Shown here piece by piece: positions 24,061-37,900 of a stretch of DNA of 64,000 nucleotides. Numbering within the stretch: the first letter of the stretch is position 1; each line of letters starts with the position of its first letter. Both the position numbers and the translations under genes were made by a program. This DNA is from Lanius collurio (Eukaryota; Chordata; Aves; Passeriformes; Laniidae). The notes under the pieces are model-generated. The model was not told the origin of the DNA. It made no database searches and worked only from the letters and a program-made list of their open reading frames with translations. The DNA lies in the NCBI GenBank assembly GCA_020086605.1, contig JACBWW010000008.1, forward strand, positions 28,622,772-28,686,771, in the 5' to 3' direction.

Positions 24061-27054
24061 AAACGGGGCCTTAGGACACTCTGGGGATGGAGACCATACC
24101 CCTGCCCACAGCTTAGGGCTGGAGCATTCCAGGATGCCAGTCTGCCATGGCCAGACTGCAGGGAAAGGGGACGAGGGGGCTGATGCGCTCTCAGTTTTGG
24201 CACATTCACAGGGCTTTCCACAGCTGGGATTTGGAGAGGAGAACTTCATGCCCCTGCAGCTCCCACACAAATGCTGGACCTGTCTCTTGTAAAATGGCTG
24301 GGAAGGATGAAGGGCATGAATTACATGGGATTTTCCAGTCCCTGCCAAAATAATTTCTCCTTCCAGGGGACTGATCTCCTCGACATGGGGCTGGATGCAC
24401 TGTGCCAAGGCAATGCAGGGGGGAAATGCTCCTTGTAACACATAGGCTCCCCAGCAAATGCTCCACACCCCGAGGAGCTTGTAGTTGGTGCATGTGTGAG
24501 GGGAGCACATCACAGCCTGGGTCTCCAGGGAGAAGGAGCTGCCTCCTTTAGTTCTCCTCAAAAAAAGGCTTGACCAGAGCAGCCTGACTCCAGACAATCT
24601 CCTCCAGGAGCTCAGCTGGAAAAGCCACAGAGAGGAAGCATCTCTGCTGAGAGGGAGGGCTGTGCCTTCCTTGTTTTGGTTGTGCAGGGGGAATGCAGGG
24701 TGCTCCCAAGGGTTCTTCATGCATTGAGGACCCCTGCCTTGCACTGTGCACAGAATAGAACTCAGAACCTCCTTCTCCCTCTTTTCCCAGCTCCAGGCAG
24801 AAATTCCCTGCAAAACCTACATCATGCAATGCCGCTGCCCCCTCCATCACCTTATTTAACGGCTGCAAGAAAGCAATCCATCCTCTCTCCAGATGGAGAA
24901 GACAGGGAAAATACCAGGTGTGATCAGACACAATTGGGACCATCAACAGCCATGTATCCTGGGCAAAGCTGTCCCACCAGAACTCCTGGAAGTTGTATAT
25001 TTTTCCAGGAGGAGCCTCTGGAGGGAAGCTATAAGCACTTTGTCATGCACTGAGCAATGAGCTAGCCATGAGTATTACCAGCTATCAACCAGTGGGGGAG
25101 TGTGGGCTGCCTCTAAAAGGCAGTGGCTCTCCAAAAATGCCTACTCTCTCTTCATCCCTCTTGACATGCAGTCTGGATACATCCCCTTCTCTGCTCTCCT
25201 CTTCCCCAGTGAGGGAGGTACCTGCTGACAGACAGGCCTCTCACCCTATGGGGAAGGGAGAAGAAGAAGTAAGAGATTTCTGACTCTCAGCAGGAGAGAA
25301 GGATATTTCTGGGCTTCTCCTTTCTGGGCAGGAGTGGTTAGTAAGCAGACATATCCCCGACCCACTTTCTTCTCACACTAGCCCTGGCTTTTGCACAAAA
25401 AGTTCCTTCCCTTCAGGATTTATTGAAAACCACCCTCTCTTTTCACCCACATGTTCTGTTGGGGAATATGTTGCAGCCTGTTCTTCTATCCCCTCACAAG
25501 GCAGACCCCATGGCGTCCTTAAGCCTGTACTGATGCTTTACCTTGGAGTCAATCAGGACAGGGGACTTAATAGTGGGCATCTCTACCACACAGTGCACAG
25601 GTAGAGGAGCCATTTGCTCATCCTGTGTTTGGCCATCCTGACTGCATTTGGGTTTGCTCATGCATGCTCAGCATCCCCTGGTCAGTGACTCAAATCCTTG
25701 GGGCTGCTGTTCTGCCCCTCTTGATCTCCTGGTGAGATGCTACTCTGCTCCTGGGGCTGATCTGCACCCTGTGCCTGTCCCTCAGCCCCAGGGGCCATGC
25801 TGTGAGGGTGTGAGAGCCCTGTCCCCTGTAATGCTGGTGGCTTTGCCCAGCTCCATGTCACTGTCACAGTCCTGCTGGGAAACCAACTGCAGGCACCTTG
25901 CAAAAACATGAGCTGGAGCCAGAGGAGATGTTGGAGTTGGATGTAGAGAACTGACACAAGAGGAGCTTCTCTCCATGCTGTTGCCACCCCAAACACATGT
26001 GAGTCCTCCCAGCAGTAGCCAGCCTCCTTTGGTATATCCATAGAAACCACCTGTCCCATCCCACATATGCTTCTGCATAATACACCCTGGAAAAATCACA
26101 GCACTGGGCCATGGTGGACATGAAGCTGAGATGGGCACCACAAGGGGTAGCTCTGGTTTGTGGTGCTGTTCTGGCTGCTCAGGGATGATGACAGCCCATT
26201 AATGACAGGCACTTGGGAAGATGCCTAATTTATCATAGGAAATGAGGTCTCCACACCAGCCCTTAGCTACTCACTCTCTGGCTTTGAGAAAATACCAGTC
26301 AGAAAATACTGAATGGGGGTGTTCCAGCTCAAGCCAAAACCCTCTCCTGTGCTGTTGGGAACTTGGGATGGAGGCAGGAAGACCATCAGTCTCTGCAGCT
26401 CACCCAAAACATGTCCATCAAGCAGATGAAAACATCAAGCTGATGTGACATTTCTGGAGGCATTGGGCTGCCATACCAGCTTAGCTAACAGCACTGCTCA
26501 GTACCACTGCTCACTTTACTGATGTTTATTTTTTTATCCTTAGGCCTGAATCAGAACCTGGCCTCATTCTTTTCTTAAGGCAATGGGGTCCTTGGGATGA
26601 TGTAAGTCACACAGCTCCAGACTTCACTGCATTTGGAAGTAATAGCTGCATCTTTACTCAGCTGGCTTCAAGGGAGGTCCCATTATCCAGCCCATCCATA
26701 AAGAAATGGAGCTAAAAAAAGGCCCTTTATTAAAATGATGCTCATCTTCCTCAAATGCTGGTTCAATGCTTAAATCCCCCCAAGCAGCAGAGGGCAAACC
26801 CCAGGGGATGTTTGTGGCATGTGCAGCCAGGGCATCTCCAGCAGCTCAAGGGGTTTGGGGAGCCCCTTCTCACCGTGTGTGAGAGCCTAGCATTTGCAAA
26901 ACAAAACGTGAGACACAAACCAATTCAGTTACTCACAGCGCCTGTTTCCACCTGCTCTAATCACCACCTTTGCAAGGTTGTTTTCATTTTGTTCCCTCCC
27001 TACTGCCCCAGCTCCGCTCCGCAGCAAGCACCTCACTAAATTCCCATAATCTCC

Positions 27055-27165
27055 CCTTTAGGTCATACGATATCTTTTAATTCTTTAATCAATTTTCCTC
27101 TGGACTCCCTGTAATTTATCGATGGTCTTTTAACAATGAAACCCCAGAAGCAAACACACCTTCCC
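27055..27165 (-). mobile_element. Ancient CR1 LINE fragment
   Basis: The plus strand reads like an antisense CR1 3' region: the phrase CCTCTGGACTCCCTGTAATT, then TATCGATGGTCTTTT and a CCCAGAAGC stretch, corresponds to the usual CTCTGGACTCCCTCCAATTT ... CCACATCCTTTTT ... CCCAGAACTGG. It is strongly diverged, hence old. The boundaries are approximate. Confidence 0.55.
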
Positions 27166-29375
27166 TGAGAGCTTCGGCACCGGATCAGTGGCAAGAGCAG
27201 CATCGTTGCCAAGCCTGCCCTGAGAGCGATAACCTGGATGCTCAGCACAGCCTCTCCCTCCTCATGGAGGACAGCAGCCTGTCATGCATCCTCTGACTTG
27301 CTCACAACAAAGAAGAAATAACAAGCACTTACTGTCATATGAAAACATTGTTATCAGTGTTTTAATTATTTCCTGAAGAACATTGAGCTTTCCCAGTGTG
27401 GGCAACCCACTTGCACACTCCAAGCATCATGCCAGGGAAGGAGCTGTCACACAGATGTTCACAAACCTTTTTTGGGCAGGATGAGGGGGCCAGGATGCTG
27501 GGATGGGCACTATGCACAGGTGGTTGGGGCACTGCTGCTTTTTTGGGGAACACACCACACTGTTCATGCAGTGGCACTGCTCAGCACAGCAGGAGGTGCT
27601 CAGGAGACCTGGGGCAGAGGAGAGAGGAAGGCACTGTGCCCAGACACCCCACTGACGGTCCGGGACTGATTTCCGGCTGTGTTGTGGTCTCTGCAAGAGG
27701 CTCAGCAATGGATCAAGTAGTTTGGCAGGGAAGCCTAGGACTGCTCTTTCTTCCCCTCCCTTTCTCACCCTCTCCAAGGTCAAACAGTCCTGGACTCTCC
27801 ATAAACTGTTGCAGGGGCTCCAGGGGATTTTAGGAGGCATTTGCTAGGATTTCAGCAGACCTGAAGCGTGACTTCACAGGGATGGGGGGGATATGCCCTA
27901 GAGCTTTGGAGAGAAATGTTATTAGAATCACTGAAGGATTTTGCTGTGCTCTCTGAAGCGTTGCACAGAAAATTACAGGTGAAGAGCAAGCCCTGTGGTC
28001 TGGATATTGCCAGCAGCATAAGGGTGCTGTAGTGTCTGGGCTCACATGAGCCCCATTTCCCTATCATGGACCAGGAGCTCACTGCAAATGCCTCTTGCAA
28101 CAGGGACTCTTCTCTCAATGCACACAGATGGCTCAGAATCCTTCTGAGATGAGGTGAGCTGCCGGAACAGGTCTGAGAGCCAGGGCTTGGCTGCAGATGA
28201 GAGCTGCAAGGATGTACTGGCAAAAACCAGACAGGGCAGAGCAGTCTGGGTTTACCTGATAGCTTGCCATCCTCTAGTGGAGCAGAAAAAACAGCTCTGA
28301 CTGGGTTAATGCCAATGCAGTTAGGTCTGTCCCGTGGTGTGTAAGTCATCAGCAGCACAGGGAAGAAGGCAACAGGCCTGGAATAAGTGGGGAAAAGTTG
28401 TGATGCTGCCAAAGCTTCAGTCCTTTCCAATGGTGACACGAGGCTGAACCTGGCCAGGATCCAGCATGGGAAGATTTGGGGTTTGTCTGCCTCAGGGAGT
28501 TGCTAGAGGCATTGCATCAGTACCTGCCCCATGCCCAGAAAGTTGTTCACAGGCATTTCTGGAGAGCAGATCCCACAGCAGCACCCACGGCTTTATGGCA
28601 GAGCAGCTCAACCATGGCCCAGCACAGTGAAACTCAAATGACTTTTGAGGTCCTAACTCATATAGGCACCTTGCTGGCTGTCCATCCTGCTTTCTGCACT
28701 AATATGGGGTGGAAAAGCAGGAACTGGGCCAGGACTCACTGGGCAGGTGCATTGTCTTTGTTTCACCCCCATGCTGATGCTTCACTTGGACCCTTGAAGA
28801 AATTTGTAGCTCAAAAGCAGCCATCACTGTGAGCCAAATGGGTTGCAAATATGTTGTCATGTGCTGTGTCATCTGCAGTGGTTAATAGGATCCATTTTCC
28901 AAGGAAGGGGGAAAGGAAGAAGAGGAGGGGGATGCTTAAATCAGCAAAACAAACATTCACCACCCCTTCTGAAGCACTACACCCAAGGCAATAGATTATT
29001 TATGGAAGTTTGGTCTGGAGCAATAACCTGCAACGGCTTCTCACAACAATGCAGCTGGATTCAGATGTCAAACCAAAATCCTTGACACTTAATACCTTCA
29101 AAGTTTGTACACAGAATGGATGTGTTGTTGGTCCCAGTGGAGTTATTGTGAGATTTGTCTCTCATTTCACCAGCAGTCCCGTTAATACACTAATTCTTGC
29201 TGCCTTGGAACTGGGCAGGGGACCTCCCTTCCTGGTGGCACCTACACCACGCCCCAGCTCTGAACTGGTGCAGGAGTTGCCTGCCCATGTGGTATTTGCT
29301 GCAAGGCTTGGGAAAAGTGATAAATGGGGGAAAGGCATCCTGTGCCACCTCACAGTCACCTGACAGTCAGTCACC

Positions 29376-29413
29376 TTACAGGGAAATGGAGGCACAGAGC
29401 AGTCAAGGGACAG
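29376..29413 (+). repeat. Possible short MIR-like remnant
   Basis: CTTACAGGGAAATGGAGGCA followed by CAGAGCAGTCAAG resembles the MIR phrase TTTACAGATGGGGAAACTGAGGCACAGAG. It is short and judged by eye. Confidence 0.3.
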
Positions 29414-29466
29414 CTACTGAGGATGGAGAGGCTGACTGAGGATGGAAAAGCTGACTGAGGATGCCT
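29413..29466 (+). repeat. Short tandem repeat, 19-bp unit, about 2.7 copies
   Basis: GCTGACTGAGGATGGAAAA occurs next to two close variants, at 29,413, 29,431 and 29,450. The first copy lacks one base. It is local tandem duplication with no known function. Confidence 0.85.
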
Positions 29467-30527
29467 GTTAAATCCCTCAGCCCAGAGTGCAGTTCCCTGC
29501 TGAACTCCAGGTGCTCAGTCACCTCTGCAGGCATTCGAGCACTGCTGGTCTCAGCATCCCTGCGTGGCTGAGCTGCCCAAGCCCTCTCTCCTGCTTGGCC
29601 CCAGGCTAGGCTGGGAGATCCCTACTTGCCTGCCTGGCTTCCCTGCAGCCCAAGCAGATGTTCTGGGTCCTGTGTCCCGAGACAGATCCCGGCTTGATTT
29701 ATTACTGGACGTGACTTCTGGAGTTTGTCAAAGGCACCCGTTCCCCCTCCCCTGACTTTTCCCACACCCTTCCCATTTTGTTTTACATTCACTTTGTGGT
29801 CTCCCCACCATAGCTTGCAATAAACAGAAACTCATTTCCAGTATAAACAACTGCACACTCTGCCCCAGCGAGCTGTACGACCCTGCCTTTCCCGCTCCCC
29901 ACGCCTGCCTGCTTTTGGGTTCTGGGAAAACAGTCTCTTTCTTCTGCTTTTTTTTTCACCCCCCTCTAGCCTCCTGGCCCATTGCTTTTTTTTCTTTCCT
30001 GAGATTTATAACGTGCCAGCCAGAGCTGGAGTGGTCTATCCCAGTCCACATCACGTATGTGCTATTAAAAGTAAAGCTACCAATAGATCTCGGTAAGGAA
30101 AACCACCTGAGCTCCTCCTGAGCTGAGGGTTTTCAGGATGGGGATGTTGGCTCTGACATGGCCAAAAGCCTTTCAAGATGTGGGATGTCTGTCAAGGCAG
30201 GATTTAAAAGACTGAATCATGGAAAGAAGTTGTGCAGGGCAGACCTTGCCCTCCCCAAGCCCTGAGTCAGGAGAGATGCCAGCCTGATGGGAGCGAAGCC
30301 TGAGAAACTTTGCAGGAATGCCATGGAGAGCTGGATAGACAGCTCTCTGAAGGGCTGGGCTGATGCTCTCAGTTGCCTTTATCCATCTTTAGCCACCTGG
30401 AAAGGAACTGGTTGTGCCAAGCAGTCTGTCTCCACTCTTGTCATGCTTGATGGGGACAGACAGACACCTGGGGAAGGCTGATTGAATCTGTCCTTTAAAT
30501 GGGCTACATACCTGTCTGCAGCATTTT

Positions 30528-30830
30528 CACAGAACTATGGAATATGCTGAGTTGGAAGGGACCCACAAGGACCATCAAATCCTGCTCTTAACTATGCACA
30601 GAACAGCCCCAAAAATCCCACCATGTGCCTGAGAGTGCTGTCCAAATTCTTCTAGAATTCTGTTAGGCTTGGTGATGGGAACACTTCCCTGGGGAGCCTG
30701 TTCCAGTGCCCAACCACCCTCTGGGTGAAGAATCTTTCCCCGATATCCAACCTAACCCTCCCCTGACACAACTTCAGGCCATTCCCTCAGGTCCTGTCAC
30801 TGGTCACCACAGAGAAGAGATCAGTGCCTG
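30528..30830 (-). mobile_element. CR1 LINE, 3' end fragment
   Basis: On the plus strand this is a textbook antisense CR1 tail: an ACAGAACTATGGAA start, then GTTGGAAGGGACCCACAAGG, GCCTGTTCCAGTGCCCAACC, GTGAAGAATCTTTCCCCGAT and TCAGGTCCTGTCACTGG. The element body therefore reads on the minus strand and is 5'-truncated, as most CR1 copies are. About 300 bp are covered with moderate divergence. It is the clearest transposable element in the window. Confidence 0.92.
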
Positions 30831-30879
30831 ACAAAAGATGGATAAAAAATGGGTTTTAACACTTGGAAGAGCTTGCAAA

Positions 30880-30946
30880 GGCTCAAGAGGATTCCCTGCC
30901 ATTGGAAGTCTTTACATCAGGGCTGAATGCTTTCCTCACAGTTCTG
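30880..30946 (+). mobile_element. Possible CR1-like fragment in the opposite orientation
   Basis: CCATTGGAAGTCTTTACATC followed by AGGGCTGAATGCTTTCCTC resembles the sense-strand CR1 phrase TTGGAAGTCTTTAAATCAAG ... GGATGCCTTTCT. It lies directly next to the minus-oriented CR1. It is short, so this is tentative. Confidence 0.4.
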
Positions 30947-33900
30947 CTGCCCTTCAAAGAGGGATCTATTCAGGGCAGTATCCTGCCCTGCAGGGGCCAC
31001 ACAGCAGGGCAGGAAGCAGCCTTGGTCCCCCGCACCTTCCTCATATCCCACATCACAGGGATGCTGCAGGGGGGGCACACATCCACCTTTTCTTTCCCAT
31101 GGCACAAAGATTTTGGGGTCAATCACCTTGTAATGCCTGGGGACAAAGCAGCTAGCTTGGCCAAAGCTCTTTGGTTGCAATTTTACTCTCTATTACCCAT
31201 CATTTGCACTCTACTGCCCTCCTCCTAGGACAAGCCAGCCCAGGACCACCAGTGGCCAGCAGTTAGTCATATAATTCTAGGCAAGGAGCTGGTCAAAGCA
31301 GCCAGTGGTTTAATTTTTGCTGGGAGATTAAGAAAAATGAGGAAATGAGGTGGGTTAGTGAAAATCTGAACCCAAGTGGTTTAGCTGGAGAGAATCCCAG
31401 CATTGTAAACTTGCCTCTAAGTGTGCTGGAAATATCCTTATCCCTGTTGCAGATGCTGTCTGACACTGTGTTCATACTACCACTGGCTGGGACTCACTGA
31501 CAGCAAGGCTTGTTCAGCCCCAGACAGCTGGATTTTGACTGTGCTGCATCTCCATTAGTTTTGTCCCATGTGGGGTTTTCCATGAAGAAATAAGCTCCTT
31601 GAGGGGTTGTGCAGAGCACAGGGGTGATGCTGAAGGGCTGCAGTACTACACTGGGAGCTTCACATCTACAAGAAGGTCGTGTTGATTTGGAAAAAATCCC
31701 CACACATGTAATTTACAGGAACATTAAACCTGAGTGACTGTCTTGGTGCAGAGTCTGAGTGCAAGCAGAGACTGTGGTACCACACAGCCACAGCTCCTGG
31801 CACCTGACCACTTTCATCAGCCACTCCAAGCAGGTGAGTTAGCTCATCTTGCCTTGTCCTCAGAGAGAAGCTGATGCTGATCAGGTGTGTAATGCTCCCA
31901 GGACAGCCAGTGGGCTGGATCAGGGCTGGATCCAGGCTGGGTGGGTGTCTCCGCTCACTGACTCTAATCCATGAATGTGCTGGATGGAGCAAGCATTATA
32001 CATGCTGCTTGATGCCAGAACAAGGCTGTGAGCTGGCCCCACAGAAACTGTGTCCTCCCAGAGGGAGAGGCTGCTCCAGGTGGCTTGAATTCCCTTGAGC
32101 AGGAAGTGATAAGAGTAATGTGGATCCTCCTTGGTGCAGCCCATGCTGTCTGTGCAGCAGGTCCAGCAGATGGCTTGCCCATACTCGATGGGAAAGCTGA
32201 AGGGCATGGGAGGTTTCCTCTGCAAAATGCCCAGTTTGCATGGAAGCACACAGATCAGGAGGAAACACACTAAAAACTCCACACACAAAAATCCCTGGAG
32301 AAACCCTTCTGTTACGTGCTGAGACCTTTTCTATCTTGACAGCTTGGCTGTTATCTCACATCACATCTCCGTTTGCTGATAGCACAGGATGACACAGCTC
32401 CACATCATGATGAAGGCAGCTGGTGTTGCAGGTGGCTGTACCCGTGGCAGGAGAGCCACAGCCAGCGACAAGGAACTGCACAGGCCTGCTGGATTCCCTA
32501 ACAACAAATCCATACCAATGGATTAGCTGTCTATGGAGACAGTTAGTAGCATTTCATCACCCCTTCACACCCCATTCATAAAAGAACTCCTGGTATGAAG
32601 GGTGGCCAAGAAACTGCTCTGCTCCTCTCCTCTCCCATGGAGGAGCAGCTGAAGCTGTCCCCAGCTGACCTGAGACCCTTGGCCTTTGTGTTGTCCACCC
32701 AAACCAAGCATCCCCAGTGCAGTTAATCACAGCAAGCGTCGTGGCAGGAGACAGGAAAGGCCACTGAAGCCCAGCACAGTTCGATGACCCTGAGGAGGAA
32801 TGCAGCTGACTCACACCATGGGAATCTGACCTCCACCGAGGCTTTGCAACTGGCTGAGATCATGGATATCCATGTCCTGACACTGTGGCTCCCAGCAGAG
32901 CTGCAAACAGTACCGTGTGCCCTTGTGGGTCACGGTGGGTCCAGCCTCTCACCTCACCACAGCGATGTTCTTCAGGCATCCCAGTGTGCACTCCACATCG
33001 TTGGCACAGTGCTTGCTTCCCTGTCCCTGTCCCTGTTCAGGAGCACGGGCAGCAGTCCTGGCTCTCTCCAGCATGATATTTCCAGCTAGGAAATGCTCTG
33101 TGTGTGCCAGCTCTGCTGCCTCTGATTCTCCTCCAAGTGACCCACAGGGTACTGTTAGAGCTGCTGTTATGGTGATTTTTATTTAAATCAATATCTTCTG
33201 TGTTATCCCTGAAGCGCTCACTACTAATAACCTCTCATCCTCTCAGCATGCCTTCAGTGGAGGTCAGCTTTGCTTTGCTCTGTGCAGAGCTATGAGCCCT
33301 CAACACTTCTCTGCAACTCCGCCTCTGCCCATGCCTCCTGGGAGAGAGGCTGCTCCCACCCTGGGTGCAATTCAAACCCAGCAGCACTCACAAATACCTA
33401 TGGGACTCCCAGATGGTATTTAAGTTTCCAGACACTGTGATGGGTGGAGAAAGCCCTGAAAAATCTCAGTTCCAAAAGACTTTTTTTTAAGTGCCAGCCC
33501 CATGTGGGATCTGATAAGGCAAATCCCAGAATGTATGGGTTGAATAGCAGGTTTCAGGTCCATGTGGCTTTTGAATCCCAACATTTATCATTACTGTTTC
33601 TGGAGAGAGCAGGGGTTTCTCTGTCTGGAGTTTCTCAGTGCAGATCATGGAAGAAGTCTGGGTCGCTTGGTCACCTACACCAGCAAAAAGAGGCAGGGGA
33701 ACCCCCCAGGCTCTGATGCAGTCCTGCTAACCACAAAGGGCACAAAGAAACACTCTGATTTACCAGCATGTCCAAATTAAAATAACAAATCCTTACCCAT
33801 TTAATCTGAACACATATAAGTCCTTTTCTACCACAGATGAAATTCTTGGGTATAAGCATGGCTGTCTTATAACCACAAGGTGACAAACCTGGGGCTGGGG

Positions 33901-34796
33901 ACCTGCCAGGGTGAGGCACAGCCCTGAGGTGACCAGACATGGATCCCCCATGGGCACATGCTGCAAGGCCAATCCTCACTGCCAAGCACTGTTCCAGGGG
34001 TGCTGCAGACCCCTAAGGGAACAGCCCCCCAAAATAAAGCACCAGCCACCATCTCACTTCCTCTGTCTTCCCTGGCCACCTTCTCCCCGAATCCCTCCCC
34101 AACAGCTCCCCCCAGGCTGCAAAAGACAAAACCAACAGGAGGAAAAAGTGAGGCGTAAACCCATTGTTGTGATGGCAGATGGGCACATTACGGATTTCCC
34201 ATGTCAAAATAATGGATCAGAACTCATGCTGCCACCCTGGCTCCAGAAGGGCACGGCTGCTCCTGCCCATGGTTTATGTTTGATGAAACTGAGTTAGTAG
34301 CGTTTTTATCTGTCAATTAGGAACCATGAAATAGTTATTAAATAGAGTCAGAGCCCTCCTTGCTGCTCTCCTGGGCAGTGCAGGAGACACATAACAGCCT
34401 GTAATGAAGCATTAAGCAGCAGCAGTTTTGTTTCTGATAGGATTGGAAATGATAAGCCAGCAAGGCATGGCTGGATAGGGGGAGCAGGTCCCTGCCTCAG
34501 AGGACACACAGTAGCAGCTGCTATGGGGAAGTTCAAGACTGAAATTTCTGCCCCCTGCCCCAAATAAAGTCTCTGCAGGACTGCCATCAAGCTGCATCTG
34601 CTTGATGAGGGAAAAACAAGGGACTGAATTTAATTATCTGCTTTTCCTGGTGCAGCCCTCGATGATTACCATGGAGGCAGGAGGGCCTTCAGCTGTGAAG
34701 AGCAATGTTATCCCAGCCCCAGGAGAAAAAAAGGCTGGTTAAAACAAGTTTTAAGAGACAGGGATAGGGCTGCTCATGGGGAGGGAGATAACACAG

Positions 34797-34985
34797 GCAC
34801 AATCCACTTCTGGAGGTCATCAGAATCCAGGGAATGCTGTCACTGCCCTCCCTCTGCAGATGCACAATCCACTTCTGNNNNNTCCAGGGAATGCTGTCAC
34901 TGCCCTCCCTCTGCAGATGCACAATCCACTTCTGGAGGTCATCAGAGCCCAGGGAATGCTGTCACTGCCCTTCCTCTGCAGATGC
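34797..34985 (+). repeat. 65-bp tandem repeat (minisatellite), 3 copies, interrupted by a gap
   Basis: Copies start at 34,797, 34,862 and 34,919. Each contains CACAATCCACTTCTGGAGG, then CCAGGGAATGCTGTCACTGC and CTCTGCAGATG. Copy 1 is 65 bp. Copy 2 measures 57 bp because 13 bp are missing and replaced by 5 N. The copies differ at only a few positions, so the array is young and may be longer in the real genome. Confidence 0.95.
34878..34882. other. Assembly gap (5 N)
   Basis: Five undefined bases sit inside copy 2 of the 65-bp tandem repeat. Comparison with copies 1 and 3 shows that at least 13 bp belong there, so the N count is not the real length. Confidence 0.98.
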
Positions 34986-37900
34986 CCTATGGCATCTTTC
35001 AGTATGATGTGCCCAAGAAAGGTCAGGATGTCTACTTGACCTCAGGAACTTTATGGCCAGAATTTGACACAGGCAAAGACTAAATTCTAGGCAGAGTGAT
35101 GGTAGTCCTGGGATGGGAAGCATGGAAAGGGGTAGAGGTTCACAGTTCCAGTGCCAAGGGACACATTTACCTGTCCCCTTCCCACCCTTGTGTCTCAGAG
35201 TTTGGAAAGCCCTTGCTCTGCAGCCACACCAGCCTCAGGGGGCTCAGAATAGCATTTTCTCACTCACCCATGGGGAGAGACCCACCACCTCCCCAGCCAC
35301 TGCAGGCAGGGCCTGTCTGCACCCAAATGGGTACAAAGCAAACTGTCCTCCCAGCACCTTGCTCTGGGGAACACCACAGATCTGGCTATGCCAAAGGCTT
35401 TCAGACATCTGTGGCTGCTTTGCAGCCTGTTTGTTCACAACAGAAACAGGACAACAACAGCAGGGTTTTTTTGCTTCTGGTGATTTTAAATGAAAGGTTG
35501 AGTTTTCAGTGCTTTTCCTTTTGGAGCTCCCTCTGATTTAATTAAAAACCTCGTCAAACCAAAATAAAATGAGCAAAATCTTGAACACAAGTGCTTAACT
35601 CTCTAACAGTATACAACAAAAAATTTCATCTGGCTCTGACTTTCAGGGCATTTTTCCAAAGTTGCCAGTGAATAGCAAATCTCATTCATTTCTTTTTTCT
35701 GGGAAAACCGCTTAGGAATCTGAAGATTAGCATCTCCCAGCGCAGTGAGGGCTCCTGCTGGCTCCTTCTCCAATTGCCACCCTTCAGGGAGCAGGAGGGA
35801 AGTACACTGGGGTGTTAGGCTGGCTCACAACAAACCTACACCATCCACCCTTCTCTTCCCAGGGACTTTTCCAAGTTTCAGCGTTTGCAAGACACCAAGG
35901 GACTACCAGACAGGATGCACCCTCACACCACTCTGTCCTGAGTCCTGCCATCACAGTATTCCCATGGCACAGTCTTCAGTGCCTGGCCTCAAGCTAAGCC
36001 CTGTCCTTCCCTTCCAGCCATGAAGAATGAGAGGGGTCCTCACCCCAGCAGAGATCTGAGCTCTTCCTGCATGGAAAAATGTAGCTATATTAACAAATTG
36101 CTCAGAGTTGCAAGGCAGCGATGGACAGGTTTCAGCAAGGCAGAATGCTGGTGGATAGGATGCTGTGAGAGGAGTATGGAGAGTACAGTGATGAGCACGC
36201 TTCCCTAGGGAAAGAGACTCCTCATACATCGCCTGTCCTTCTGCACACCCATGCCCTGGGCATGTAGTACCAACATGAGGCTCTCTAAACTTTGCAAATA
36301 GACACAGACTTGCTGGGTATTTACTGCTGCCAAGCCATCTCTAACACCTTCACCTCACCAGGGTGAAGGAGATGCCCAGAATATGGCGGAAGCACTTGTG
36401 CTGCCTCTCCAACCTGTCTGCAGAACAAAACTGGGGAAGAACTTGAAAGAGAAGGAGAAGCAACATCTGCTGTAAAAGCATAGGAAGCCAGAAGACAGGG
36501 AAAGGCACAAACCTGTTTCTGCACACATCAGGTCCTCTGAACTGCAAGCTGCTTCCTTGAGACTATGCCACCTTGGCTCTTTCCCGTCCATTGGGATGGA
36601 CTGGTGCCCAAAGCAGGATTTCCATCTCTGCAACATGGTGGGATGCTCATGGCTGCAGGCAGCAGGGGAGCCCGATATCACCTAGGCTGGATTTCATCCC
36701 AGCTCCCACTGGGAGCTGTGTGCAAACCCCTGGAGTGGTTCAGTACCACTGGAGCTGTCACGCACAGCTGGGCTGGGCTGCAGAAGGAAAGATGAAGCAG
36801 GGACAAGAGAAATGGGAATACCTGCTTGTTCTGGGTATATGATGACAGGTTTTCAGCTCCCTTCCCACCCTGACTGAGCCTGCAAGGTGGCCAGGATGCA
36901 AGGCCACTGTGGGTTGCTGAGGAGAGGCACATCTGTATCCAGTACACCAATGTCAGAAGACGGGGTAAGGAGCAACCAAAGTGGTTTTCCCTTCTTTATC
37001 CCAAGGAAGATGCAAAATTAGGGCCAAAGGCAGCCCAGGATCCTTACAAAATACTTGCCACCCTCACTTGGCCAGGAAACTTGGACTTTGCAGCCTTGCA
37101 GCAGTAGGATGTTTCCCTCACTGCATCTCTTCAGAACAGAAATAGAGGCCCCGGGTGCTCCTCAGGGATGAGTATTTGCTTTTGGAAAGCAGCCAAGTGG
37201 CTGAACCAGGCTGGAGCCTAGTGCTGGTGCCACAGAGCCGATCAGCCAAGAGACAAACCTGGAGCGGTGATAAGAGCAGGAAGACCTGCGGAGGTTCTTT
37301 GCAGCAGTGGTGAAAGGGCTTTGCAAATGCCTCTATCCTCCAGCTGGCAAGAGGGGCTGCAGTCCCTCATCAGTCCCTGACCGGCTGTCCCTGCCCGCTT
37401 TGCACCTAGAAGGGATTCTGGGACTGAGGGGAGGGAAAGTGGGCAGCCCCTCCTCCTGCACCTCCCTGGCTCCCCCGAAATTTGCCCTAGAACAAACTCT
37501 CAGGGATTAGCACCAGCCACATCCTGGTGAGAACAATATTAAGGGATTATGAGATTAGAAATACCATTTATGCCTAGAGGAATAACTCTAATTCTTATCT
37601 GATTGTCTACAGATGTCAGCAATCAAAGTGCCTCTTTCATGCAAAGCAGGGAGCGCTGCTGGGGTGGTAGGTGAACACGACTTGGCCCCCTCCTAGCACG
37701 AGGAGCCAGCTTCTCCTGCTGATACATGCCCCGGATCGTGTTTGGCAGCAGCTGCTGGCGCGTCAGTTCCTTTGTGGGGAAAAGCTGCTCATCAGGAGCC
37801 CTGTGCTGGGGCTGCATCCCCCTCCTCTTGTGTCTCTGCTGGGCTGCCCACCCAGGATAAGCTCAGCTGTGTCTGCCGCTTGCAGGGTGCTGGTGGAGAG

